Shown: piece by piece, positions 41,616 to 49,344 of the stretch
Layout: every line of letters begins with the position of its first letter
How positions within the stretch are numbered: position 1 is the first letter of the stretch
NCBI RefSeq assembly: GCF_024609245.1
Contig: NZ_JANJYH010000002.1
Coordinates: 372,001 to 436,000 of the forward strand
Length of the DNA stretch: 64,000 bases
DNA from: Haloarchaeobius sp. FL176
Lineage (GTDB): Archaea; Halobacteriota; Halobacteria; Halobacteriales; Natrialbaceae
Direction of reading: 5' to 3'
Notes under the pieces: model-generated
What the model saw: only the letters and a program-made list of their open reading frames with translations
Told to the model about the DNA's origin: nothing
The model's database searches: none
Made by a program: the position numbers and the translations under genes

Positions 41616-42865
41616 GCTGGCACCGGACGACGACGGACCGCTGGCGCTGGCTCGTCCCCGTCGCGCTCGTGCTCGCACCGGTCGGCGTCGTCTCGGCGAG
41701 CCCGGCGGTCGTGCTCTGTGCGGTCGTCTGCGTCGGCGTCGCGGCGTTCGCCCGTGCGTCGCCCGCCCCCGAGCCGTCGGTCGACTGCGAGCGTCGGTTC
41801 CGGGAGCGCGACGACGGCACCGTTGCCGTGTCGCTCCGCGTCGAGAACGACGGCAGCGCCGCCCTGCCGGACGTCCGGGTCGTCGACGGCGTCCCGGCGG
41901 ACTGTACGGTGCTGGACGGGACGCCCGAACTCGCCTGCTCGCTGGCGGCCGGGGCGTCGCGCACGCTTCGCTACCGCGTCGACGCACCCGAATCGACCCG
42001 GCGGTTCGACGACCCGTTCGTCGTGGTCGCGGACCGGGCCGGACGGGTGGAACTCGACGCACGGGTCGACGCCGGCGCGGACCGACTCGGGAGTTCGCGG
42101 CCACTGCCCGACGCCGAGCCAGTTGCGCTGCGTCCGCCGACGGGTGGCCCGCCCGGGCCGCTGACCGGCACCGAAGCCGGCCAGGGGCTCGCGTTCCACT
42201 CGGTCCGCGAGTACCGCCGTGGCGACCCCCTCGGCCGGGTTGACTGGTCGCGGTTCGCCCGCACCGGCGACCTCTCGACGGTGACGTTCCGCGCCGAGCG
42301 CGCCCCGACGGTGGTGCTGGTCGTCGACGCCCGGCCGGCCGCCTACGTGGCACCGGCGCCGGACGCGACGTCGGCACGTGACCACGCTGTCGACGCCGCG
42401 CGGACGCTCGTCACCGGACTGGCGGACGCGCAGGTCGGCCTCGCGGTGCTCGGCTCCGGCGTGTCGTGGACGTCGCCGGGGACCGGACGGACACACCGGG
42501 CGCGGCTCCGGCGGCAACTCGACACCGACCCCGCGCTGGTCACGCCACCCGAAGGTGACGACCCCGCGGTCGCTCCCCTGGCGACGACGCTCCGGGCGCG
42601 GACGCCGGCCGACGCACAGCTCTGCCTGCTGACGCCGCTCTGCGACGACGCCGTGGCGAGCCTGGCTCGACGGCTCGACGCCGGCGGGACGCCCGTCTCC
42701 GTGGTGAGTCCGGACCCGACGACGACCGACGGGCCGGGCCCCCAGCTCGCACATCTGGAGCGCGGTGCCCGGGTCCGTGACCTCCGACGGGCCGGGATTC
42801 CGGTGCTCGACTGGACCGAGGGCGACGCCCGCGAGGCGTTCGCCCGCGCGGGGTGGTCCCGATGA
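41612..42865 (+). CDS. DUF58 domain protein
   Basis: A 417-residue protein. Two N-terminal helices (WLVPVALVLAPVGVVSASPA, VVLCAVVCVGVAAFARA) precede an outside beta-sandwich region (55-160). DUF58 itself is marked by FHSVREYRRGDPLGRVDWSR (about 194-213) and a vWA-like fold with VLVVDARPAAY. DUF58 proteins usually pair with MoxR AAA+ ATPases in membrane or cell-surface maturation. A MoxR gene is not within this operon, which is unusual. It overlaps the genes on both sides by 4 nt. Confidence 0.88.
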   Translation: MSWHRTTTDRWRWLVPVALVLAPVGVVSASPAVVLCAVVCVGVAAFARASPAPEPSVDCERRFRERDDGTVAVSLRVENDGSAALPDVRVVDGVPADCTVLDGTPELACSLAAGASRTLRYRVDAPESTRRFDDPFVVVADRAGRVELDARVDAGADRLGSSRPLPDAEPVALRPPTGGPPGPLTGTEAGQGLAFHSVREYRRGDPLGRVDWSRFARTGDLSTVTFRAERAPTVVLVVDARPAAYVAPAPDATSARDHAVDAARTLVTGLADAQVGLAVLGSGVSWTSPGTGRTHRARLRRQLDTDPALVTPPEGDDPAVAPLATTLRARTPADAQLCLLTPLCDDAVASLARRLDAGGTPVSVVSPDPTTTDGPGPQLAHLERGARVRDLRRAGIPVLDWTEGDAREAFARAGWSR

Positions 42866-43380
42866 GTCGGCCATCGCTCGGCCGTGGAGAGCGCCCCGGC
42901 TCCAGTCTGACCGGCGGCACGCCCGCGGTGCTCCTCGCGCTCGTCGGCGCGCTCGCCGCGACGTTCGTCGCCGCGGTGACGCTCCCTGGAACCGCGATTG
43001 CCGTCGCGGGAACCGCAGCGCTCGGCGCCGGAACCGTACACGACGGTCGCCGGACGCGCCTCGCCGGCGGCGCACTGCTGCTCGGGGCCGTCGCCTACGG
43101 CGCGTACGGGGGGCTCCCGATACCCGCCGTCCTCGGTGGGGCCGTCGCCGCGCTGGTCGCCATCGACGGGGCGGAGCGGTCCGTCGCCCTCGACGCGCAG
43201 GTGCCCGACGCCGCGACGTTCCGGCTCGTCCTCCAACGGACGGGAACCACGCTCCTCGTCGCGACGGTCGCGGCCGGCCTCGGCTACGGCGCGTACCGGA
43301 TCGGCTCCGGCCAGGCACCGGCCCCGGCGGCCGCGTTTCTGGTCGTCGGTGCGTTGCTGTCGGCGGCCGCGCTCAGGTAG
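42862..43380 (+). CDS. DUF7519-like membrane protein
   Basis: A 172-residue protein, almost all helices: AVLLALVGALAATFVAAVTL, GTAIAVAGTAALGAG, LAGGALLLGAVAYGAYG, AVLGGAVAALVAIDGAE, TTLLVATVAAGLGYGAYRIG and PAAAFLVVGALLSAAALR. Position at the end of a DUF4129-DUF7269-DUF58 row matches the family labelled DUF7519. The ATG at 42862 overlaps the DUF58 stop; an in-frame GTG at 42853 is the only alternative. The gene ends 1 nt before the stop of the convergent uppS. Confidence 0.75.
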   Translation: MSRPSLGRGERPGSSLTGGTPAVLLALVGALAATFVAAVTLPGTAIAVAGTAALGAGTVHDGRRTRLAGGALLLGAVAYGAYGGLPIPAVLGGAVAALVAIDGAERSVALDAQVPDAATFRLVLQRTGTTLLVATVAAGLGYGAYRIGSGQAPAPAAAFLVVGALLSAAALR

Positions 43381-43381
43381 C

Positions 43382-44305
43382 TCAGTCCGCCGTCGTCGAC
43401 TCCTCGGCGACGCGGGAGGCTTCGTCGTGCTCGCTGCCCGAGAGCGAGTCGCGGAACTTCCGCACGACAGTGGTCGCTTCGGCGAGCTCGGTCGTCCCGA
43501 ACGCCTTTACCAGCGCCAGCGCCCGCCGAGCGCGGGTGCGTCGCCAGGACTGCTCGCGGTTCTCGTACGTCCGGATGGCGCGAAGGAAGTCCACCTTCGA
43601 GAACTCCGGCCAGTACGGCGCACAGAAGAAGACGGCGGCCTCGTTGCCGTTGGCGTGCCACGGCAGGAAGTTCGAGGTGCGCTCCGCGCCGCCGGTCCGG
43701 ATGATGAGGTCAACGTCCCGGACCGGCTGCCCGTAGAGCCGGTCCTCGACGGTCTCGACGGTCACCTCCTCGGGGGCGAGCTCGCCGTCGTCCACGGCGC
43801 GGGCGATCTGCTGTGCAGCGGTCAGCAGCTCGTTCCGGCCGCCGTAGGCCAGCGCGATGTTGAGGACGAACTCGTCGTAGCCGCGGGTCCGTTCCTCGGC
43901 GTGGCGGGCGGCGGAGCGGACGCGCTCGGGGAGCATCGTGGCGTCGCCGATGACCCGGATGGCGACCTCGTTCTCGTGGATCTGTTCGTGGTCCGCGAAG
44001 TCCCGCAGCTTCTCGGCCATCAGGTCGAACAGCGGATCGAGCTCCTCCTGTGGCCGCTCGAAGTTCTCGGTGGAGAAGGTGTACAGAGTCAGCTCCTCGA
44101 CGCCGATGTCGCGACACCACTCGAGTATCTCCTCGCTGGTCTTGGCGCCGGCTTTGTGCCCGTCGGGCGCGTCGTCGCCGCGCTGTCGGGCGTATCTGCG
44201 GTTCCCGTCCTGGATGACCGCGACGTGGGCCGGCGAGCCGGATATCTCACGCTTGAGCAGTTGCTCGTACGCCAACTGCCATCGCTCTTGCACCCACGCT
44301 CGCAT
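43382..44305 (-). CDS. uppS: cis-prenyltransferase (undecaprenyl/polyprenyl diphosphate synthase)
   Basis: A 307-residue UppS-family enzyme that condenses IPP onto allylic diphosphates to make the cis-polyprenyl carrier for N-glycosylation. Catalytic region I is SPAHVAVIQDGNRRYARQRG (about 24-43, Asp33). LYTFSTENFERP and region V IIRTGGAERTSNFLPWH are intact. The C-terminus is unusual. After FLRAIRTYENREQSWRR the protein runs on for about 55 residues (ARRALALVKAFG...) and lacks the RxG motif. The start at 44305 gives the family N-terminus. It shares a 120-nt divergent promoter region with the cold-shock gene. Confidence 0.9.
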   Translation of the reverse strand: MRAWVQERWQLAYEQLLKREISGSPAHVAVIQDGNRRYARQRGDDAPDGHKAGAKTSEEILEWCRDIGVEELTLYTFSTENFERPQEELDPLFDLMAEKLRDFADHEQIHENEVAIRVIGDATMLPERVRSAARHAEERTRGYDEFVLNIALAYGGRNELLTAAQQIARAVDDGELAPEEVTVETVEDRLYGQPVRDVDLIIRTGGAERTSNFLPWHANGNEAAVFFCAPYWPEFSKVDFLRAIRTYENREQSWRRTRARRALALVKAFGTTELAEATTVVRKFRDSLSGSEHDEASRVAEESTTAD

Positions 44306-44392
44306 TAGCGACACGTTCGACGGAGCAGCTAATGGGTCTTGTGTTGTCCCACAGGTGGATCGGCCACGGTACAAGAGAGCACGCCACATACA

Positions 44393-44400
44393 TTTTTATT
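44393..44400 (+). promoter_or_regulatory. TATA box of the cold-shock gene
   Basis: TTTTTATT is centred about 29 nt upstream of the ATG at 44426, consistent with a transcript with little or no leader. It is the most AT-rich element in the 120-nt gap shared with uppS. Confidence 0.6.
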
Positions 44401-44425
44401 GGATGCTGCCGTGATTCCATGTGGA

Positions 44426-44620
44426 ATGGCAACAGGTACTGTCGATTTCTTCAAGGAATCGGGCGGTTACGGCTTCATCGCGACCGAGGACCACGACGAG
44501 GACGTGTTCTTCCACATGGAGGACATCGGCGGCGAGGATCTGGAAGAAGGCCAGGAGGTCGAGTTCGACATCGTCGACACCGACGATGGCCCGCGGGCGC
44601 AGAACCTCACGCGACTGTAG
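44426..44620 (+). CDS. cspA: cold-shock domain protein
   Basis: A 64-residue CSD protein, a single OB fold that binds single-stranded RNA/DNA. RNP1 is GGYGFIATED (about 13-22) and RNP2 is DVFFHMEDI (about 26-34). The N-terminus MATGTVDFFKES is standard and the charge is strongly acidic, as in haloarchaeal homologues. It probably acts as an RNA chaperone in cold or stress. Starts further upstream in the frame would add 29 residues over the promoter. Confidence 0.95.
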   Translation: MATGTVDFFKESGGYGFIATEDHDEDVFFHMEDIGGEDLEEGQEVEFDIVDTDDGPRAQNLTRL

Positions 44621-44752
44621 GTCGTCCCCACAGGCGAGCGGTGTCCGGGCGGGCGGCGTGCCGTCTTTCCCGTGTAGCAACCCATTCTGGATGCGGTCAG
44701 CGACGCGTCCGGACCGTGACCGATTTGAGTGACCGGACCCACCGGTCGACCA

Positions 44753-45157
44753 ATGAGCGAATCCATCGACGACGACCTCGTCCGACGGACAGAGGCACTG
44801 CTGGAACCCGGCGATGTCGCACTCAACGGCGCCATCGTCCACACGGACTACTCCGGCCAGGACGACCTCGAGATGATGCAGGCGACGCTCGACGCGGGCG
44901 ACGTCATCGCCGAGCACGCGGGCCACGACCCGAAGGACGTGTACGTCCACTCGGGCAACGACGACCCCGACTTCTCCTCGAACCAGCATCAGGGCCTCAC
45001 CATCGACGGCGAGGAGTTCGTCTGGGAGTGCCAGCAGCTGCTCCGTAACGGCAGCTTCGACGTGGTCATCTACTACGAGGCGTCGGCCGACCACGACGCC
45101 ATCCTCGCCGGCATCGAGGAGCTGGGCTACGACGTGACGGGCGTCCGCGGCGACTGA
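44753..45157 (+). CDS. conserved haloarchaeal protein (DUF5778-like)
   Basis: A 134-residue acidic soluble protein with no signal or membrane segment. It contains LLEPGDVALNGAIVHTDYSG (about 16-35), AEHAGHDPKDVYVHSGNDDP (about 53-72) and a final FDVVIYYEASADHDAILAGI. I know this as a haloarchaea-wide conserved protein, labelled DUF5778 if I recall correctly. No catalytic motif is certain. Start ATG 44753 follows the family. Confidence 0.7.
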   Translation: MSESIDDDLVRRTEALLEPGDVALNGAIVHTDYSGQDDLEMMQATLDAGDVIAEHAGHDPKDVYVHSGNDDPDFSSNQHQGLTIDGEEFVWECQQLLRNGSFDVVIYYEASADHDAILAGIEELGYDVTGVRGD

Positions 45158-45317
45158 CGGCGCGAGGTGATGTGTCCGGAGCCAGGCCGCCTGCCGTCTC
45201 TCTGGGCCGGTGTGCGAGAGATGTCCGTATGCCGAAGCGCACGGGGGCATCACACACATTCTCTGCGTTCGTGACGATTCCAACAGAAGGTATATGAGGG
45301 CCGTTCCTCGCCGTCGT

Positions 45318-45387
45318 CCGGGGCTCCGTCTCCCAGCGGATGCTGCTGTGACGGAGGCAGCCGGGCGCCCGGCCGTCTGCTCCGTCA
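45318..45387 (+). ncRNA. candidate small RNA with mutually exclusive hairpins
   Basis: A TATA-like GTATATGA at 45290-45297 predicts a start near 45320. From there three complementary segments follow: CTCCGTC (45324-45330), GACGGAG (45350-45356) and CTCCGTC (45380-45386). The middle segment can pair with either neighbour. The 3' option also encloses GCAG/CTGC and a perfect CCGGGCGCCCGG, giving a long stem. The RNA would run into the end of the convergent GNAT gene (stop at 45388). The same hairpin could also serve as terminator for that gene. Expression is inferred only from sequence. Confidence 0.3.
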
Positions 45388-45906
45388 CTACTGGTCGAGC
45401 TGTTTCCTGAGTATCGTGTTCGCCGTCCCGCCGAGCCCGCGCTGCAACTCGACGCGCAGGGACGGCTGGTACTCGTCGAAGCCGTAGTACAGGAATCGGG
45501 TGCCGTCGGCGCCCCGCTCGTCGACGAGGTCGCCGCGGCTCGCGTAGTCGACCGGCAGGTCGGCTTCGAGGACTTGCACCAGTATCAGCGACGGTTCGTA
45601 GCCACAGGCCAGGTAGAACCCCTCGACGTTGTCGGCAGCGGCGACGCCGACGATGTCGCCGTACTCGCGTGCCCCTGCCTCGAACGCCGCCAGCAGTTCG
45701 CGGCCGATGCCGTTCCCCTCGTAGCCGTTCCTGACGCCGATGGCGGCGAGAGCGACGGTGTCACCGTCTACTTCTGGACCGTCGGCGTAGCCCGACGCCG
45801 CACCGAGCAGCCCGCTGTCGGTCCCCTGCCCGTCGTCGGTCGATTCACAGAGCACGAACAGTTCGGGGCACCGCTCGAACTGCCTGCGGAACGTCTCGGC
45901 GGTCAC
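45388..45906 (-). CDS. GNAT acetyltransferase, possibly frameshifted at its 5' end
   Basis: A 172-residue frame from GTG. GVRNGYEGNGIGRELLAAFE (about 57-76) is the acetyl-CoA loop (Q/NGxxGxGxG/A), followed by VAAADNVEGFYLACGYEPSL. This is a clear GNAT domain. It starts abruptly with TAETFRRQFERCPELF. Directly upstream, in another frame from the ATG at 45983, lies MRTTHTATAADLDAMRAFER and EFVGAR, which reads like the missing first helix of the domain and ends at a TGA overlapping the GTG. Either a one-base shift broke the gene, or a 26-codon leader ORF is translationally coupled. Confidence 0.75.
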   Translation of the reverse strand: MTAETFRRQFERCPELFVLCESTDDGQGTDSGLLGAASGYADGPEVDGDTVALAAIGVRNGYEGNGIGRELLAAFEAGAREYGDIVGVAAADNVEGFYLACGYEPSLILVQVLEADLPVDYASRGDLVDERGADGTRFLYYGFDEYQPSLRVELQRGLGGTANTILRKQLDQ

Positions 45907-46121
45907 CTCGCGCCGACGAACTCGCGCTCGAAAGCCCGCATGGCGTCGAGGTCGGCCGCCGTCGCGGTGTGCGTGGTCCGCATCGTCTTCCGGTTCGACC
46001 GCCGCCTATCAAGTTCGTTGTGGTGGTGTGCGAAGCGGTTCCGGCGTCCGGTTCTCCGCCGTTCCGGGGCCGCGCGAGAGAGAGCGCGCCGCTTTTACCC
46101 CCACGAACCCCAGGCGAGGGT

Positions 46122-47234
46122 ATGGGAAGGGCCGTCGACTACGAACTGGACAGAACCGACCGCGCCGTCGTCAACGCCTTCCAGGGGGGGTTCCCGGTCG
46201 TCCGCAGGCCGTTCGACCCGGCGGCGGCCGCGCTCCGGGACCGAGGCGTCCAGGTGAGCGCCGAGGAGCTGGTCGAGCGCATCCGAACGCTCGACGACGA
46301 GGGGGTCCTCAGTCGCTTCGGCTCGCTCGTCAACGCCCAGAAGATCGGTGGCACCGCGACGCTCGTCGCGATGCACGCTCCCGAGGAACGGTTCGACGAG
46401 GTCGCCGAGCAGGTCAACGCGCACCGCGAGGTCGCCCACAACTACGAGCGCGAGCACCCTCACCTCAACATGTGGTTCGTGCTCTCGGTCGCCGACGGCG
46501 AGGACGAGACCGCCGCGGAGCGCGTCGACGCCGTGCTGGCCGAGATCGAGGCCGAGACTGGCCAGGAGACGTACAACCTGCCCAAGCAGCAGGAGTTCCG
46601 CGTCGAGGCGAAGTTCTACCTCGACGGCCCCATCGCCGACGGCGACCTCGACCTCACGGGGCTGGGGCCGAGCGTCGAGCCGTCCGGGCGCAAGTCGCTG
46701 ACGCCACGCGAGCGCGACCTCGTCCTCGAGATACAGGACGGGTTCGCCGTGACGGCGACGCCGTACCTCGATGTCGCGGAGACGCTCGGGGAGGACGTCG
46801 ACTGGGTCGTCGAGACGGTCCGCCGGTTCGAGCGCGAGGGGAAGATCCGCCGCATCGGCGTCATCCCGAACCACTACGCGCTCGGCTACACCGAGAACGG
46901 GATGACCGTCTGGAACGTGCCCGACGACGTCGTCGACGAGGTCGGCCCCGTCGTCGCCGGCCTCGACTTCGTCACGCACTGCTACGAGCGCCCGCGCCAC
47001 GAGGGTGTCTGGCCGTACAACTTCTTCGCGATGACACACGGCCGGTCCGAGGCGGAGAGTCAGGAGCGCATCGAGCAGGTCCGCGAGACGATGGCCGAGT
47101 ACTGGAACGTCGCGGACGAGGACTGGGACTCGCTGTTCTCGACACGTATCCTGAAGAAGACGGGTATCCGCCTCGCCGAACGGGCCGACGCGAACACGGC
47201 GGAAGATGCGGTGCAGGCGGCCGAGACCGAGTGA
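46122..47234 (+). CDS. ahbAB: siroheme decarboxylase, fused AhbA-AhbB
   Basis: A 370-residue protein with two tandem Lrp/AsnC-like units, each with an N-terminal wHTH and a C-terminal alpha-beta domain. Unit 1 is about 1-175 (DYELDRTDRAVVNAFQGGFP; GVLSRFGSLVNAQKIGGTAT). Unit 2 is about 190-350 (KSLTPRERDLVLEIQDGFAV; GKIRRIGVIPNHYALGYTEN; FVTHCYERPRHEGVWPYNFF). The HYALGYTEN and CYER...PYNFF text is that of AhbB siroheme decarboxylase; separate AhbA and AhbB are joined here. The enzyme makes 12,18-didecarboxysiroheme on the alternative heme route. Next are a Met8-like protein and HemA. Confidence 0.88.
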   Translation: MGRAVDYELDRTDRAVVNAFQGGFPVVRRPFDPAAAALRDRGVQVSAEELVERIRTLDDEGVLSRFGSLVNAQKIGGTATLVAMHAPEERFDEVAEQVNAHREVAHNYEREHPHLNMWFVLSVADGEDETAAERVDAVLAEIEAETGQETYNLPKQQEFRVEAKFYLDGPIADGDLDLTGLGPSVEPSGRKSLTPRERDLVLEIQDGFAVTATPYLDVAETLGEDVDWVVETVRRFEREGKIRRIGVIPNHYALGYTENGMTVWNVPDDVVDEVGPVVAGLDFVTHCYERPRHEGVWPYNFFAMTHGRSEAESQERIEQVRETMAEYWNVADEDWDSLFSTRILKKTGIRLAERADANTAEDAVQAAETE

Positions 47235-47352
47235 CGGCCGTCATGGCGACGGCGCCACTCGATTCCCAGCGACCGGGACCCCCCGGTGAGCTTTTGTCCC
47301 TCGCTTCCCTCGCTCCGGTAGAGCTGATGGCACTACACCGGAGGCGACCGCG

Positions 47353-48006
47353 ATGATTCCGCTGCTCCACGACTTCACTGGCACGACCGTGCTCGTCGTC
47401 GGCGGCGGCCGCGTCGGCGCACGCAAGGCCCGGCGCTTCACCCGGGAGGCCCGCGTCGTCGTCGTCGTGAGCCCCGACTTCGCCGACGACGCCGACTTCG
47501 GCGGGGCCGAGCGCGTCCGGGCCGCACTCGACCCCGACGACGTCGACGACTGGCTGGACCGGGTCGACCCGGCCCTGGTCGTCGCCGCGACGAACGACGG
47601 CGAGCTGAACGCCGCAATCGAGCACGCCGCGGCCGACCGGAACGTGCTCGTGAACCGGACCGACACGCACGGCGACCGCGACCCCGGGAGCGTCGTCGTG
47701 CCCGCGACGGTGCGCGACGACCCCGTCGTCGTCTCCATCTCGACCGGTGGCGCGTCGCCGGCGCTGTCGAAGCACCTCCGGGAGACGCTGGAGGACGATA
47801 TCGGGGGGGCGGGCGCGATGGCCGAGCTAACTGGGCTCATCCGCGAGGAGCTGCAGGCACGGGAGACACCACCCGAGCGACGGCGCACCGTGGTACGGGA
47901 CGTGGTTCGGTCCCCCGACGTTTGGACAGCTTTACGTACAGGAAACCCCAACCTCCGCCAGATAGCGCGCGAGGTCGTTGCCGACCGCGCACTCGACGAA
48001 CTATGA
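47353..48006 (+). CDS. precorrin-2 dehydrogenase / sirohydrochlorin ferrochelatase (Met8-like)
   Basis: A 217-residue CysG-N/Met8-type protein. The NAD motif is VLVVGGGRVGARKARR (about 13-28). LVVAATNDGELN (about 75-86) and VNRTDTHGDRD are family text, and ISTGGASPALSKHLRETLE (about 128-146) marks the catalytic core. It oxidises precorrin-2 and inserts iron to give siroheme, the substrate of the fused AhbA-AhbB upstream. Its TGA overlaps the hemA ATG (ATGA), so the two are translated together. Confidence 0.9.
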   Translation: MIPLLHDFTGTTVLVVGGGRVGARKARRFTREARVVVVVSPDFADDADFGGAERVRAALDPDDVDDWLDRVDPALVVAATNDGELNAAIEHAAADRNVLVNRTDTHGDRDPGSVVVPATVRDDPVVVSISTGGASPALSKHLRETLEDDIGGAGAMAELTGLIREELQARETPPERRRTVVRDVVRSPDVWTALRTGNPNLRQIAREVVADRALDEL

Positions 48007-49322
48007 TAGGTGCCTCTGGCGTCATCTCCGGCGTTCGCGTCTCGCACTCGGTCGCCAGTGTCGACGACATCGCGGCGGCCAGCGGGGCCACCCAGCGCGA
48101 GGTCGTCACCGACCTGACTGCACGGGACGGCGTCCACGAGTCGTTCTGTCTCCACACCTGCAACCGTGCCGAGGCGTACGTCGTCACCGACGACCCGGCC
48201 GCCGGCCGGGCGGCCCTCGAATCGTACGCCGAACACGTCGAGAACGACGACGTCGTCGTCCGGATGGACCACGAGGAGAGCCTCCGACACCTGCTCCGGG
48301 TCGCCGCCGGGCTGGAGTCCATCGTCCTCGGCGAGGACCAGATACTCGGCCAGATTCGCTCGGCCTACGAGGAAGCCCGCGGTATCGACGGACTCGGGCC
48401 GATGCTCGACGACGCCGTGCTGAAGGCCATCCACGTTGGCGAGCGCGTCCGCGACGAGACCGACATCAACGAGGGCGTCGTCTCCCTGGGGTCGGCCGCC
48501 GCGAACCTCGTCGCCGACGAGCGGGACCTCCCCGAATCGACGGCGCTGGTCGTGGGCGCGGGCGAGATGGCGACGCTCGCGGCCCGGGCGCTCGCCGACC
48601 GGGGCGTCGCCGAACTCGTCGTCGCGAACCGCACGCTCCCCCACGCGGAGCACCTCGCGAGCGAGGTCGACGTCGACGCCGAGGCGGTCACGCTGGCCGC
48701 GCTCGACAGCGCGACACGCGGTGCGGACGTGGTCGTCACGGCGACGGGCAGCGACGACCCCATCATCGCCCAGCACGACCTCGACGACGGTCGCGACCGG
48801 ACCGTCTTCGACCTCGCACAGCCCCGCGACGTCGCGGCTGCTGCCCGCGACCTCGACACCGTTGACGTGTACGACCTCGACGACCTCGAGGACGTGACCG
48901 ACGAGACGCGGGCGAAACGCCGCGAGGCGGCCCGCGAGGTCGAGCGGATGGTCGAGACGGAGTTCGACCTCCTGCTCGACCAGTACAAACGAAAGCGCGC
49001 GGACGAGGTCATCGCCGCGATGTACGAGTCCGCGGAGCGCGTGAAGGCCCGCGAACTCGAGACTGCCCTCGCGAAGCTGGACCTCGACGACGAGGAGCGC
49101 GAGGTGGTCGAGTCGATGGCCGACGCGCTCGTCGGCCAGCTGCTCGCCCCGCCGACGAAGAGCCTGCGCGACGCCGCCGCGGAGGACGACTGGGCGACCA
49201 TCAACACGGCGCTCCAGCTGTTCGACCCCGAGTTCGGCGGCTCGCCACCGGCGTTCGTCGGTGCGGTGGCCGGCGACGAGGACACCGACCTGCAGACCGG
49301 CGTCGTCACCGACGACGACTGA
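48003..49322 (+). CDS. hemA: glutamyl-tRNA reductase
   Basis: A 439-residue HemA that reduces Glu-tRNA(Glu) to glutamate-1-semialdehyde, the first step in tetrapyrrole synthesis. Nucleophile Cys53 is in CLHTCNRAEAY. GEDQILGQIRSAYEEA (about 105-120), the NADPH motif VVGAGEMATLAARAL (about 182-196) and VANRT follow. The C-terminal dimerisation helix is about 310-400, with an acidic tail. The ATG overlaps the previous stop. An in-frame start 27 codons upstream would code inside the Met8-like gene and is rejected. Confidence 0.95.
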   Translation: MIGASGVISGVRVSHSVASVDDIAAASGATQREVVTDLTARDGVHESFCLHTCNRAEAYVVTDDPAAGRAALESYAEHVENDDVVVRMDHEESLRHLLRVAAGLESIVLGEDQILGQIRSAYEEARGIDGLGPMLDDAVLKAIHVGERVRDETDINEGVVSLGSAAANLVADERDLPESTALVVGAGEMATLAARALADRGVAELVVANRTLPHAEHLASEVDVDAEAVTLAALDSATRGADVVVTATGSDDPIIAQHDLDDGRDRTVFDLAQPRDVAAAARDLDTVDVYDLDDLEDVTDETRAKRREAAREVERMVETEFDLLLDQYKRKRADEVIAAMYESAERVKARELETALAKLDLDDEEREVVESMADALVGQLLAPPTKSLRDAAAEDDWATINTALQLFDPEFGGSPPAFVGAVAGDEDTDLQTGVVTDDD

Positions 49323-49344
49323 CGTTCCCGCCGACCCACGATTC

